A stretch of 64,000 bases of DNA, taken from Nitrospira_E sp052156535. GTDB taxonomy: Bacteria; Nitrospirota; Nitrospiria; Nitrospirales; UBA8639. Where the stretch lies: positions 186,001-250,000 of the forward strand of contig NZ_JBQKUP010000041.1 in assembly GCF_052156535.1 (NCBI RefSeq), given 5' to 3'. A model generated the notes under the pieces. It ran no database searches, was not told the origin of the DNA, and saw only the letters and a program-made list of their open reading frames with translations. The position numbers and the translations under genes were made by a program. Positions 43,677 through 53,268 of this stretch are shown in pieces (the first letter of the stretch is position 1; each line of letters opens with the position of its first letter).

Positions 43677-45218
43677 TCAGAACCGGACTTCGGTTTGAAC
43701 ATAGAAATAATTGGTATCATTGGCTGGAGGATTTCCTGGCACATCAGTCTGATTTGTAATATAGGAGCCCTTAAAGAAGTGTTCATAGCCGGCATCTATG
43801 GTAAAGCTTGGGGAAGGACGCCATTGAATTCTGACTTGCACATCCTGTCCTAAAAAATTTCCTGCGGCTCCCGTTGGATCTTCCATGCCGGAGTTGACCC
43901 ACTGATCTCGGGATTGGGCCAAATACCAGGCCCGGTATTTCACATTGATATCCAAGGTTGGGAGTGGTTGAGTGATCAGTCGGATGCCCGGCGAGCTGAT
44001 GTTGGAACGAAAGAAAGGGCCGAAGAGACTGGTTGAGGTATATTCAAAATTGCGCGCACCAAAGAGGCTATCAAATGTATGGCTTTTGTTCCCATTAGGA
44101 TTTTTTGTGCCACTGGCGTAATCGTACATGGCCAAAATCCTGGGTGACCATGGAAAGGCAAAGGTATAACCAAGTGAGATATGTTGAAAATAGGCAAAAT
44201 GATCCATGTTGTCCAATGTGCCGAATTGCCAGGCAGATTCCGCTTCATAATCATACCCTCCAATTTCCGGTCGTTGATAGACCCGGATTCCTAAGGTTGA
44301 ATGCCTGCGTTCGGTTCCTCCGTCCTTCTCCTCTTCATCTCTGCCAAAATAGTAGAGTTGGGTCCTGGCCCAGGAAAAGTGCAAGTTTTCATACGAAAGC
44401 CCCCAGAAATAATTACCTCCATTCCTAAACAAGCTAAAGCGATCGCTGTTGTTGTTATCGGAAACAACTTCCGAAAAAAAGGCGCGGAAAAACCACTGAT
44501 TGGTCTCAGCTACTCTCCAATGAATACCATCAAAGGGTTGGGCGGTATTTGGAAAGCGGGAACGAGCGACGAGACGTCTTGACCCGACATCCATATTGAT
44601 GCGACCGACGTGAAGATCCGTTCGGAGGCCGGTCTCCAGGAAATTTGGGAGAGTCATAGACGCAAACAATTGTTGGATATTGGCCGCATTAAACGCGGAA
44701 GAACCAACGATGTCTGTATCGGCCCTTTCACCGGAATTCGCTCCTTGGAACTCTAGCTGCGCCCGGAAAACTTTCCATTTTGTGGTGGCCCGAAAGCGGG
44801 TTCGCTGATCCCAAGCCCAGGTATTGTCTTTCTGGTCGGCCTTAAAAGGGTAATCAAATCCTTCTCTACGAACTCGATTGGTAAAGCCCAGGTCCAACCA
44901 CTCGGGGGTATTTAAGGCAGCGGACAAATACCGAGGCCATTTGATAAGGTTTTCTTCCTGAATAAGCACTTGATCAGGATATTCATTCCAGGTCCACTTC
45001 TGACCGTTTCGAATACGCTCCCATACATTTTGAGGAATTTCTCTGGTTCTTTTCCTGACTGCATCCAATCGCCAGAGCAAGTAGGGGTCTTCTGATGGAG
45101 AAGTCGGTTTTTTGTGGGGTTCATCTCCCAGGGACAGGGATGCAGTCAGCAGGAACCAACACAAGGAAAGAGCCATGACCTTTCCGGCATTCCTGATTTG
45201 GGTGAACCAATTCCGCAT
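43677..45218 (-). CDS. outer-membrane beta-barrel, alginate-export (AlgE-like) family
   Basis: 513 aa; signal peptide about residues 12-31 (ALSLCWFLLTASLSLGD). The body alternates aromatic beta strands and ends with VQTEVRF, the terminal-Phe signal for BAM insertion. The region RTDLHVGRINMDVGSRRLVARSRFPN is typical of alginate-export domain porins (PF13372), which also occur in bacteria that make no alginate and serve as general channels. A large barrel (about 18 strands) is expected. The substrate is unknown. Confidence 0.8.
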   Translation of the reverse strand: MRNWFTQIRNAGKVMALSLCWFLLTASLSLGDEPHKKPTSPSEDPYLLWRLDAVRKRTREIPQNVWERIRNGQKWTWNEYPDQVLIQEENLIKWPRYLSAALNTPEWLDLGFTNRVRREGFDYPFKADQKDNTWAWDQRTRFRATTKWKVFRAQLEFQGANSGERADTDIVGSSAFNAANIQQLFASMTLPNFLETGLRTDLHVGRINMDVGSRRLVARSRFPNTAQPFDGIHWRVAETNQWFFRAFFSEVVSDNNNSDRFSLFRNGGNYFWGLSYENLHFSWARTQLYYFGRDEEEKDGGTERRHSTLGIRVYQRPEIGGYDYEAESAWQFGTLDNMDHFAYFQHISLGYTFAFPWSPRILAMYDYASGTKNPNGNKSHTFDSLFGARNFEYTSTSLFGPFFRSNISSPGIRLITQPLPTLDINVKYRAWYLAQSRDQWVNSGMEDPTGAAGNFLGQDVQVRIQWRPSPSFTIDAGYEHFFKGSYITNQTDVPGNPPANDTNYFYVQTEVRF

Positions 45219-45573
45219 GGAAGCTATATGAGGTATGAAGCCCTGCGTTAGGCTGCTCTAAAGTTTTGGTTCGTTCGACATTAGCCTGGGTATCTGCGCT
45301 CTTAAGTTCCCTCTTCCTGTCGGGAGGGGAGTGGTCTTTTCGTTTGAAATCGGCAAGTGGAAATATCAAGGCTCAGAGACCCGCCCCTACCTTTAAGCCT
45401 CTTCAGACCGACAGCATTTTTGGAATGACAGCCCTGACAAAGTGGAGGCGTCCCAAGATTGCAAAAAACTCATAAAGACAGGGTGGACTCACGGAATACT
45501 TGCAAGAACCAAAGGTTCTGATGTGCCCATCCTCTGGGTTGCTGAGAGGATCATTTTTTTCGGCGTTAGGAAA
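45219..45573. other. intergenic region
   Basis: 355 bases between two minus-strand barrel genes. I see no ORF, RNA or clear terminator. Confidence 0.35.
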
Positions 45574-46581
45574 TTAAAATGCCAATTTGGCGCCTAGCCA
45601 CGTGTTCAGGTTTTTTAACCCCTTCTCAAAACTCTCTTTTCGATGGGATCCCTGAAACCCTGCAGTTAACTGAAGAACCTCGTTCACCCGATACCGAGAG
45701 GCAATGTCGCCCTGGATCACATTTTCATGTTGTCCCTTGCGTTCATCCCCCTGGATACCGGTGGTCCAACCGTTAAATTCATAATGCAGTCCCATCTCTA
45801 AGCTAAGACGTTCTGTGATCTCATATTCGAATTCTCCGGTCACGAAATGATTGAAGTAAGAGGTATCATCTTGTAGCTCAGGCTGCTTTCGCCCATCAGC
45901 CAATCCTCGTTCATAATGGTAGCCCAGAGCCAACCCGATCTTTTGCGTGGGCGCCCATTCCACGTGCGTCCCGATCGTCCAAAACCTGGTATCCCGTTGT
46001 CGAAAAGGTTTATCGTAGTCACGCAATCCATAGCGGCCATAGAGAATAAGCCGCAGATCGTCGACGCCGGGGATTTGTTGAGCAAGGCCTCCAGCCCAAT
46101 AATTGGTGGTGACCTCTTCATTTTTTACTTGTGGGGGATTTCCGTCGGACTCTTCAAGCGGCCGAACCTCATTTTTTCCTAAAAATAAATCCGGTCCGAA
46201 AAAATAGCGCATGAGGAGCGCTGTGGTGGAGGTCAGATTATGGGAGGCCTCCACGCTCAACGATCCGTGATTGAATTGGGTATTGTTGGTAAATACAAAC
46301 CCTTGTCCACGAACACCCAATTCGGTAGGTCGACCCATCAACGAGAAAGATTTCATGAGGTGGGCCATGGGTTCAAACACCACATCGTCTCCCTGGTTGG
46401 CGAGAAGGCTATCAATAACCGGTTGGGTGGGATCCTGGTTTCGACTCAGCCGCCGTGTCGAGGAGAATAGGGCGGCATCATCCGTATAATAGACATTACT
46501 CTCGCCGGTGACCCTCCATTCGGCAAACGAAGGGGAGGCAAGAAAGAGAACTCCAATGAGAAGAGCTACAACAAACGGCAT
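45574..46581 (-). CDS. outer-membrane beta-barrel protein of unknown substrate
   Basis: 335 aa; signal peptide MPFVVALLIGVLFLASPSFA followed by WRVTGESNVYYTDDAALF. The mature chain alternates polar and aromatic residues in strand-length blocks and ends in WLGAKLAF, a C-terminal Phe strand of outer-membrane proteins. No porin subfamily is recognised; it resembles generic 'outer membrane beta-barrel' proteins of about 14 strands. ATG 46,581 is chosen because the signal peptide starts there; AGGAGA is about 11 nt upstream. The longer frame to 46,773 has no signal. Confidence 0.75.
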   Translation of the reverse strand: MPFVVALLIGVLFLASPSFAEWRVTGESNVYYTDDAALFSSTRRLSRNQDPTQPVIDSLLANQGDDVVFEPMAHLMKSFSLMGRPTELGVRGQGFVFTNNTQFNHGSLSVEASHNLTSTTALLMRYFFGPDLFLGKNEVRPLEESDGNPPQVKNEEVTTNYWAGGLAQQIPGVDDLRLILYGRYGLRDYDKPFRQRDTRFWTIGTHVEWAPTQKIGLALGYHYERGLADGRKQPELQDDTSYFNHFVTGEFEYEITERLSLEMGLHYEFNGWTTGIQGDERKGQHENVIQGDIASRYRVNEVLQLTAGFQGSHRKESFEKGLKNLNTWLGAKLAF

Positions 46582-47342
46582 GTGAGCAGGATCTCCTGTG
46601 CCGGTATGTCTCAAGAACATCAGTTGTCGGGTCCGTAGTTGTCGGCGGACATCCATCCTCTTTGCGTCATTCCTGCGAGTCTGGGGCAGGTATTTATCCA
46701 AACACACACACAGATAAATTGCCGATTGAACAGGTCGGGAATGCCCAGAGTCGAAAGCTTCCCGATTGAACATTTCAGGAATGACAAGGTTGAGGGATCC
46801 TTTTCGACAGGAAAAATTGAACGCCGCGTTTCACGTTCCAAGCCATACCCCTGCTCATCCTTCATCAGACATTGTCTGAGCCGCCAACTCGAAGGTTTTA
46901 CCGTTCAGGACAAATATCCCATCGGCCTGAGAATGCTGGGAAGGACGCCAGGGTTTTTACCGTATCTATTCATACCGAAGCAATCACCATCCAACCGCTT
47001 ATCTACGGAGCTTCCCTGAGAAGGAATGTCAGACCTCAGAGGTGTGAGTCGAAAGGGGTGCGAAGTGTCTGTTATAGTTTGTGTCAAGAAACCGGAGCAG
47101 GCAGAAAGCTGATGGACGACCACCATGTGTTCGCAGGCGTGATTGTGGGGGGACCCGGCAGTGCACCTGGACTCTTTGACTTCGGCAATCTTCAGAGGGT
47201 TTCTGTTGAGAACGATCACAGCTCTCCCAAGCAGGCAGATGGAAATCTGCAGGCATGTGCTCGGGAAGTGCCCTCTGTGATGATAGGACTGAATACGAAA
47301 TTCGAGAATGCAACTTATATGGTAAAAGAAAGGGTATGACCA
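46582..47342. other. non-coding divergent region
   Basis: About 760 bases between divergent genes. A short motif CGATTGAACA..TC.GGAATG occurs twice about 43 bp apart (about 46,722 and 46,765). Several overlapping ORFs on both strands have no coding character. Confidence 0.35.
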
Positions 47343-47891
47343 ATGCGATGTTTCCTGAGGCTTTTTGTTTTGTTGGCGTTACCCGGTTTTTGGGGGTGCT
47401 CCACTATTTCTGTCAGTTCTGATTATAGAGAGTCGACGGATTTTAGTGGGCTGAAGACATTTTCCTGGATGCTGAAAACGCCAGAAGGAGACATCGATCT
47501 GGGTGGGGCCAATCACATGGCCCGGCAAAGGATTCAGGACGCGGTCGCAGCCGAACTTGCGAACAAGGGATACATCGAAATCATCGCTGGAAATTCAGAT
47601 TTCTATGTGACCTATTATGTTGGTAGGGAAGAGCGAATTCGGGTCGAAAATATGCGAGGTCCGCTCATGAGACCATACTGGGGGATGGGTATGGGCTACA
47701 CAGAAGTTTACCAATACGAGGAAGGGACGCTTATCATCGATCTGCTTGATGCGAAGCCGCCTCAGCATATTATCTGGCGTGGAGTTGCTAAAGGCGTGGT
47801 GGATTGGAAGGGAACGACAGGAGGGCAAACCGGGCTGATCAATGAGGCAGTCCAGAAAGTTTTGGCACAATTCCCTCCCAAACGTTCCTGA
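47343..47891 (+). CDS. DUF4136 family lipoprotein
   Basis: 182 aa with lipobox FWGCS (Cys about 19) directly after a hydrophobic signal. The mature part begins with the DUF4136 pattern SSDYRESTDFSGLKTFSW and holds ELANKGYIEI...DFYVTYYVG and LIIDLLDAKPPQHIIWRGVAKG, both family-typical. Members are outer-membrane lipoproteins of unknown role. Divergent from the barrel gene. Confidence 0.85.
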   Translation: MRCFLRLFVLLALPGFWGCSTISVSSDYRESTDFSGLKTFSWMLKTPEGDIDLGGANHMARQRIQDAVAAELANKGYIEIIAGNSDFYVTYYVGREERIRVENMRGPLMRPYWGMGMGYTEVYQYEEGTLIIDLLDAKPPQHIIWRGVAKGVVDWKGTTGGQTGLINEAVQKVLAQFPPKRS

Positions 47892-48141
47892 TGAGTCGCA
47901 TTCAGCTTGTGCGGAGTGTGATGGCCCGAGGGAATTCTCTGGACTCTCCTTCATCTTAAGGAGTATTGCCTCAAACAACCGAAGGTTCTTTTCTTTGCAA
48001 TGGGATGAAAGACAGCGCGGCATGAAGGGGACGCGTTCGTTTTTGGTTACATGAAGTCCCCCCATGCTTCACTAAATCTTTCCGGTTATGCTATTATTTT
48101 GGCAATTTCTAAGAAGTGTTTTATTTACAAAGGAGGAGCCC

Positions 48142-48396
48142 ATGGAAGCTGTCATCGGTGGTGTGGTGGTCGGAGCTGTTGCCGCAGTGGCTGTACCTTC
48201 GATAGCGTCGGGAATAGGATCGGTTCTTCGACCCCTTGCCAAAGAAATTATTAAAGGAGGTCTTGTGGCCTACGCCGCTGTGTCAGAAATGGTTTCTGAA
48301 ACCGGAGAACATTTCAATGATATAGTTGCTGAAGCCAAAGCAGAAATCGAGCATCACGATAAAAAAATGCCGCGGGGTAAAGCGCAGCAGGCATGA
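48142..48396 (+). CDS. DUF5132 family small membrane protein
   Basis: 84 aa. Begins MEAVIGGVVVGAVAAVAVPS, a glycine-zipper hydrophobic stretch, followed by IKGGLVAYAAVSEMVSETGE and a charged helix, as in DUF5132 proteins. The start is fixed by AAAGGAGG at the right distance before ATG 48,142; the longer frame from 48,088 lacks support. Function unknown; perhaps a small inner-membrane or encapsulin-like associated protein. Confidence 0.8.
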   Translation: MEAVIGGVVVGAVAAVAVPSIASGIGSVLRPLAKEIIKGGLVAYAAVSEMVSETGEHFNDIVAEAKAEIEHHDKKMPRGKAQQA

Positions 48397-49307
48397 CCGA
48401 AGACCTAATCTAAGCTTCTCAGGCAATAGCTCCTAAGCTCATGGAAAGCTTATTTCGGTAGCAGATGGAGCTGTTGTCAGGATTAAAAGAGGACGTGAGC
48501 CATTTTTGAAGTGAACGCCTGGTGGGCACTCTTTTCTTTACATGTAAAGGTTGTCTCGGAGGCAAAATACGGAGGAGAATACTGTAACTGTCCAGTTGAT
48601 ACCCTTCTTGCCGACTTACTTAAAGGATGGGATCAGATTCTATAATTGGCAGATCCAATCACCAATTCTTACGGTGAATCTCCCATCTGGATGAGGAGGA
48701 GCTTTATTAGCCCTTTGCCTTGAGAATTGACCTGGGTTTCATCCTACCTGTTCTTCTCCCGCGACTGAACATATCATCCGAATCTTCACGGCTTGCTATA
48801 ACTGCCGGTTGTCACGAATAGAGGAGGGGCAGGCTGGCGGAAGAGTATGACTCCGCTGAGTGGTATTTCGGAGAAGAAAACATTTCCCCGAAATTTTTGT
48901 CGAATGGTAAAAGGGAGCGATAAACTTTTTTCTATTGGCTCAATCACATCTCCATAGGAAAGCGCGTCCCTTTTGAAAGGTTTTCCTGCCAAGATTTTCT
49001 GGTCGACGACGATCCGTTCTTCCCTCATTCATCGTTCACCTTGAAATAGCTCCTACCGAAAGCCCACCCAAGAGAGCCCTTCCAGTATTTTTTTCGTTCC
49101 AGTCTTATTTGATCAATTTACTCAGCGGCTTCAGAAATGTTCTAAAGCCGCTGTTGGTCCTGGCTTAAAGGTGAAACGTGACATTTCTCTTTTTCTGTGA
49201 TTTCCTTCCTTCTCAACTTCACGGGATGTTTATGTCATGGAAGGCCGGATGCATCGGTCAGGTTGAGCAAGATGCTAAAGATGGCCTTTAGAGATTCCAT
49301 TGAAGAT
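48397..49307. other. mostly non-coding stretch
   Basis: About 910 bases after the DUF5132 gene. Apart from the weak small ORF at 48,786-49,028 I see no gene, repeat or RNA. Confidence 0.35.
48786..49028 (-). CDS. possible small hypothetical protein
   Basis: 80 aa open frame starting MREERIVVDQKILAGKP with AAGGTG 10 nt before the ATG. Composition is plausible for a real protein, but no family is recognised and no neighbour supports it. Confidence 0.3.
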   Translation of the reverse strand: MREERIVVDQKILAGKPFKRDALSYGDVIEPIEKSLSLPFTIRQKFRGNVFFSEIPLSGVILFRQPAPPLFVTTGSYSKP

Positions 49308-49889
49308 TTATGATTGGAGGGGGAAGGATGTGTGGATCTGTCTGGATTCCGGCTTACCTGGTACGCAACGGGGTCCATCTTGGTAGCGGATGGCAATTCC
49401 GGTAAGTGATCTCAGGGTTGTGTCATACATCATGGGCGTTCCCATGCCGTAAGGAGAATACCCGAATCCACCTATCGTGTATCCGGTCGTCCCGTACCCT
49501 CCGTAACCAACCATGCCGTAAGAAGCATAACCCCATCCGGGGTAGCCGTAGTTGTATGCATAGCCTCCGTAAGCGGGAGTCGCGACTGTCCGTTTTGTCC
49601 CTCGATGGAGCACCACGGCGTCGGCCCCCAAATCTGCGGCTTTTTGGAGAATGGCGCCTTCCTCGTCTTCATAACTCACCGCTGAATCCTGGACACTCAA
49701 TTGGGCAATGGCGATATGGGGACATTTTGGTTCCAGGGCCATCACTTCCACATCTAGCACTGATTTTTTGGGTGGAAAGGTCTGGTTGGTAAATCGAATG
49801 GTATCGACGGAGGTACACCCTGTCATGATGATCCATATCCCCGTCAAGCATAAGGCAAAAAATACGGTCGGTCGTTTTACGCAATCCAT
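49308..49889 (-). CDS. Gly/Tyr-rich lipoprotein of unknown function
   Basis: 193 aa with lipobox IMTGCTS (Cys about 25). The first half has SVLDVEVMALEPKCPHIAIAQLSV and ADLGADAVVLHRG, a fold common in small periplasmic lipoproteins that handle stress (YbjQ/DUF4156-like in outline). The second half is a Gly/Tyr-rich low-complexity tract (about residues 107-150). A decayed duplicate of its 3' part lies at about 30.3 kb. It follows the next gene upstream by 15 nt, so the two are co-transcribed. Confidence 0.75.
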   Translation of the reverse strand: MDCVKRPTVFFALCLTGIWIIMTGCTSVDTIRFTNQTFPPKKSVLDVEVMALEPKCPHIAIAQLSVQDSAVSYEDEEGAILQKAADLGADAVVLHRGTKRTVATPAYGGYAYNYGYPGWGYASYGMVGYGGYGTTGYTIGGFGYSPYGMGTPMMYDTTLRSLTGIAIRYQDGPRCVPGKPESRQIHTSFPLQS

Positions 49890-49904
49890 GAGGGTCTCCT
49901 TGCC

Positions 49905-50387
49905 TTATCGCAAATATTGTTCGATCAACTTGCCTTCTGTTTCTATGCGCAACACTTCGATTCCGGCCCGCTGTTGTCGATAATCGTTCATGGCCTCTTT
50001 AAATTCTTTAAGTCGATCAAGCCAGGTTTGTAAGGCTTCTGGTTTTTCTTCGGGATGATCCTGAATTTTTCGCAAGAGCCCCTCCGTGAATCGCAATCCG
50101 TCGAGTTGCAGCTTCCATTGCTCCTGATGCAGTTCCCACCCTCTCAGGTCAAGATTCCGGACTTCCTGAATGAGAGGATCCTTGGAATCCGGAACCTCGC
50201 GTAAAAACTTCATTCGATCCGAGATTTTCTCTATGTTGATGGTCAATTCGGCAATGTGGCGTTCGATATCCATGATGATGAATGGCAAGGGGTGCTTTTC
50301 CTCATTTGCGGCCAATGCGGTTCCTATGATTCCCATGGTCAAGGTCAGCACCACTGCGAAAATGTTCGTCATGCGTGACATGCTCAT
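49905..50387 (-). CDS. secreted coiled-coil protein of unknown function
   Basis: 160 aa; signal peptide about residues 8-27 (VVLTLTMGIIGTALAA). The mature protein is almost all helical and charged, with heptad-like patterns (about 40-65 and 75-155). No enzyme or binding motif is visible. It lies just upstream of the Gly/Tyr-rich lipoprotein. Confidence 0.72.
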   Translation of the reverse strand: MSMSRMTNIFAVVLTLTMGIIGTALAANEEKHPLPFIIMDIERHIAELTINIEKISDRMKFLREVPDSKDPLIQEVRNLDLRGWELHQEQWKLQLDGLRFTEGLLRKIQDHPEEKPEALQTWLDRLKEFKEAMNDYRQQRAGIEVLRIETEGKLIEQYLR

Positions 50388-50740
50388 AGCTTCTGCCTTT
50401 CTTTGTCACCCAAGTGGGTTGGGAAAATAATGAAAATCTGGGATCTGGTTTGTTAATGAAACAAGAGAGTTGGTAGAGAGGATTCTGCAAACCGAGGGTT
50501 AAGGGGGCATCCTCCTTTTCATTTCACGAATGCAATGTTTCGAGTTACGGGCTATTTCAACATAACCTCTTATGCTCTCGCAATGAAGAATTTCCACTTG
50601 CGGTATTCTTTTGGAGGGTCCTTATTCTATGAGGTTTCGAGACATGGCGTGGGTAACACGTGAAGGGAAAAATGAATGACCGATATCCGGCTCCCTGAGA
50701 CAATCATGTGGGGCGTCTACAAGGCATGAACCGAGGTGGC
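50388..50740. other. intergenic region
   Basis: 353 bases between two minus-strand genes. Nothing recognised; no terminator with T-run is clear. Confidence 0.35.
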
Positions 50741-51424
50741 TCAGGAAAGAGGAGACCACATGAAATAGGCACCGAATCCGATTGCCAGGAAACCGGCACT
50801 CACTTTCAGATTGTGATGCCACGATTGAGAAACAAGGACAAACGGAAGACTGATCAGTCCACTCATCAGGAGCATGCCCCCAATCGAGCCCATACCGAAT
50901 AAGAGAATATAGAGCATGCCCATTTCCATGGATGGCATTGTCGCCAGTACCGCTAGGGTCAATGCGGCACTGCCTGCCACGCCATGGACAAAACCTACCA
51001 ACAAGACTTTGGCACGAGAACTGCGCAAATGATGGGAATGGCTCGCATGATCCTGACCATGAACATGAACATGTGAATGGGTCATTTCCTCATGATGATG
51101 CTCATGATGGTGAACCGTCCATGGCTGCAAAGTCCTCCACAGGAGGTGAACTCCCAAGGCCACAATCATGGCTCCGACCATTACTTCCATATGGGCTGCC
51201 ATTTGTAGGGGAATGGTCCACTTGAGACTCAACACCAGATAGCCGACGAGTGCTAACGCACAGGTATGCCCGACTCCCCAGATCGCTCCCAATAAAGCCG
51301 AACGACGGATATCACGTGACTCTGCAGCCAACGTTCCCATGGCCATAAGATGGTCCGGGTCGAGGGCGTGCGTAATACCCAACGTTAAGCCCAGCAATAG
51401 GGATGTGATGAGTAGATGATCCAT
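50741..51424 (-). CDS. ureH: UreH/NiCoT-like nickel permease
   Basis: 227 aa inner-membrane protein with about six helices. The first carries HALDPDHLMAM, the counterpart of the HAxDADH metal-binding motif of NiCoT transporters and of Bacillus UreH. A His-rich cytoplasmic loop (about residues 104-133, HHHEHHHEEMTHSH type) and the second-half motif GFVHGVAGSAAL complete the family pattern. Nickel supply for urease is the likely task; the urease locus starts 3 kb away on the other strand. Substrate could also be cobalt. Confidence 0.82.
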   Translation of the reverse strand: MDHLLITSLLLGLTLGITHALDPDHLMAMGTLAAESRDIRRSALLGAIWGVGHTCALALVGYLVLSLKWTIPLQMAAHMEVMVGAMIVALGVHLLWRTLQPWTVHHHEHHHEEMTHSHVHVHGQDHASHSHHLRSSRAKVLLVGFVHGVAGSAALTLAVLATMPSMEMGMLYILLFGMGSIGGMLLMSGLISLPFVLVSQSWHHNLKVSAGFLAIGFGAYFMWSPLS

Positions 51425-51851
51425 GTGAAAATCTGATTCGAATGGTGTCTTTTGTCGGGCAGGGCACTCTCGACTGTTCTTATCATGTAATACGGAGAAA
51501 GTGAGGAATGACTCTATTCAGTTCTCAATTGTCTGCTGTGGATCCAGCAATCGGGCGTTGATCTATCAAATCATCCTCCATATCAGTATCCCCATAAACG
51601 GTTTCTATCAGATGTAACCCTTCTGGTCTGCACATCATAATCTAATGCTCCAGGAAAAATCTCAGAGGGTGTAACTTGTTGGCATCGATAACGCACAAGT
51701 CTTTATTTAAGGGAGTGTTGGATAATAAAGATTTTCAAGGGCAAATGTGCCCAGGATTAGATTACACATCAAAAGCTCCAGGGCGGTTCAAAAAAGCATG
51801 CCCTGAGTCTTCCCGAAGGGTCCGTCCAGTCCTGCCCTGAGATTCTATGGT

Positions 51852-52805
51852 TTATGTCAAGCCTTGTGTGATCCGCTCTGGATTAAATGTTGCACGGTAA
51901 TGGTGAATAGACCAGGCCCCTCGGGCGATTTTTCTGGCGATGATCACCAACGAGGCGGTCGTGCTCCAGCCTTGAGTCCGGTAAGCCTCGTAGATCGGTT
52001 TCCAGACATTGGTTTTGATGGCCGCCATCGCGGCGTTAAACAGCAAACGGCGCAACTCGGCGGGGCCGCGTTTGGACAAGCGGCGGCGACCGGTTTTGCG
52101 CCCCGAATCTTTCGCCCGCGGATCCAAGCCAATGAAGGCGACGAACGCATCCGCCTTGCGGAACGGCACGCGCTCCAACGTATTGGTCAAGCTGATGCCC
52201 ACCAAGGGCCCGACGCCCACAATGGTTTCTACCCGCTGGTGCGCCTCCTGGTGTTTAGGCGCACCGGCCGCCATCGCGGTCATGGTGGCATTAATCTTGG
52301 CAATCAAGGCATCTACTTTGCCCATCACAGCCTTGAGTTCGGCGGCAAAGCCACCCAGATGGCGCATCGTCAGTTTGAGCGTGCCTTTGAGGCGGACGAT
52401 CGTGGCGCGCCGTCGAATGAGCCGATCCAGCTTGCGTTGGTTCGCCGTGGGGGGCGTGTAGGCCCGCAAGCGCGAGTGCTCTTGCGCGATGAGTCGGGCG
52501 ATCAACTCCGCATCCACCCGGTCTGTTTGGGCGCGGGTGCCCATGGCCTTGGCATAGTGCCGAGTATCCAAGGGATTAAGCAGGAAGACGGTATGACCTT
52601 GTGCAGGTGCAAGGGCAGCCAGCAACTCGTGATAGGCGCCGGTGGATTCCAGGCCGATGCGGCTGCCGGCGGGGAGCGACTTAAGCCACGCCCGCAACGG
52701 GGCCCGTTGATTGGGAACACTGTGGACAGGAAAACTGTGCGCAGCGCACGCGACCACGACGACGTCTTTAGCCACATCTACGCCGACGTTCAAAAAAGTT
52801 TGCAT
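51852..52805 (-). CDS. IS110-family DEDD transposase (RNA-guided recombinase)
   Basis: 317 aa. N-terminal RuvC-like DEDD part: GVDVAKDVVVVA, GLESTGAYHE and QTDRVDAELIARL. The C-terminal Tnp20 part contains VETIVGVGPLVG, AFIGLDPRAKDSGRKTGRRRLS (with the Ser proposed to be catalytic in this family) and LRRLLFNAAMAA. ATG 52,805 has GGAGG 8 nt upstream; the frame to 52,853 is leader. The GC-rich, foreign-looking codon use and the interrupted repeat around it mark recent arrival. Looks intact. Confidence 0.92.
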   Translation of the reverse strand: MQTFLNVGVDVAKDVVVVACAAHSFPVHSVPNQRAPLRAWLKSLPAGSRIGLESTGAYHELLAALAPAQGHTVFLLNPLDTRHYAKAMGTRAQTDRVDAELIARLIAQEHSRLRAYTPPTANQRKLDRLIRRRATIVRLKGTLKLTMRHLGGFAAELKAVMGKVDALIAKINATMTAMAAGAPKHQEAHQRVETIVGVGPLVGISLTNTLERVPFRKADAFVAFIGLDPRAKDSGRKTGRRRLSKRGPAELRRLLFNAAMAAIKTNVWKPIYEAYRTQGWSTTASLVIIARKIARGAWSIHHYRATFNPERITQGLT

Positions 52806-52829
52806 GATGGGAGCCTCCAAAAAGTATAT

Positions 52830-53034
52830 GAATGACGCTGGGGTGGCACACACCGACGTAAGCTGGCGGGTAAATCGGCGGTCAGGGACCCTGCCGCGAG
52901 ATTCCTCATCGACGTGGGGGGTGTGGGTGGGAGAGTTCTCAGGGAGTCTGTCCGCAGAGCGGCAGAGGCTAGCCGATGTCCCTCCACCCCGGCTCCTTGT
53001 AGCTTCTCAAGAATGAGTAGTAAAACACCATACA
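52830..53034 (-). ncRNA. candidate bridge RNA of the IS110 element
   Basis: In the IS110 subgroup the guide (bridge) RNA is encoded in the 5' non-coding end ahead of the transposase. This element keeps about 230 non-coding bases there and almost none at the 3' end. The stretch is GC-rich with local palindromes (TCCGCAGAGCGG; ACCCTGCCGC...). The RNA itself is not demonstrated; the boundaries are approximate. Confidence 0.35.
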
Positions 53035-53268
53035 AGTCCTGCCGAAGGGAAGGCCGCAGCCGTTTTAACGCGTGGAGCGTACGCTTCGTACGTGAGCACG
53101 GGAAAATGGCGAGAACGCCGCTGGCGGCTTTTTTCAACAGACCCTTTAAGGGAAAAATGCCAATCTCTGAAATACTCATTCTGCAAACGACATTATGCAG
53201 AATGGAGAGAAACCGCGGTTCTGACCACCGAATCCTGGCGGTGGCCCCATGTATGGACAGGCAATTTC

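Larger units (their letters stand above)
51828..53043 (-). mobile_element. IS110-family insertion sequence
   Basis: About 1.2 kb element within a family 1 MITE. AGTCCTGCC is present at both boundaries (51,828-51,836 and 53,035-53,043), which contains the CT dinucleotide known as the recombination core of IS621-type IS110 elements. There are no terminal inverted repeats, as expected for this family. One transposase gene with 26 nt of 3' and about 230 nt of 5' non-coding DNA. Confidence 0.75.
51711..53144 (-). repeat. MITE-like element family 1, copy 3, split by an IS110 element
   Basis: Reversed copy. Its right end lies at 51,711-51,836 (plus strand begins GGGAGTGTTGGA, contains GCATGCCCTGAG and GTCCAGTCCTGCC). 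Its left end lies at 53,035-53,144 (GAAGGGAAGGCC ... GCCGCTGGCGGC ... TTTTTTCAACAGACCC). TTTAA flanks both outer ends (51,706-51,710 and 53,145-53,149), the target duplication of the MITE insertion. The IS110 element occupies the middle. Confidence 0.68.

Noticed and set aside
46872..47339. 155-aa plus ORF upstream of the DUF4136 gene
   Set aside because: No signal, motif or ribosome binding site, and it overlaps other equally open frames.
51864..52835. 323-aa plus-strand ORF opposite the IS110 transposase
   Set aside because: Mirror of a GC-rich transposase gene; the minus frame carries all family motifs.
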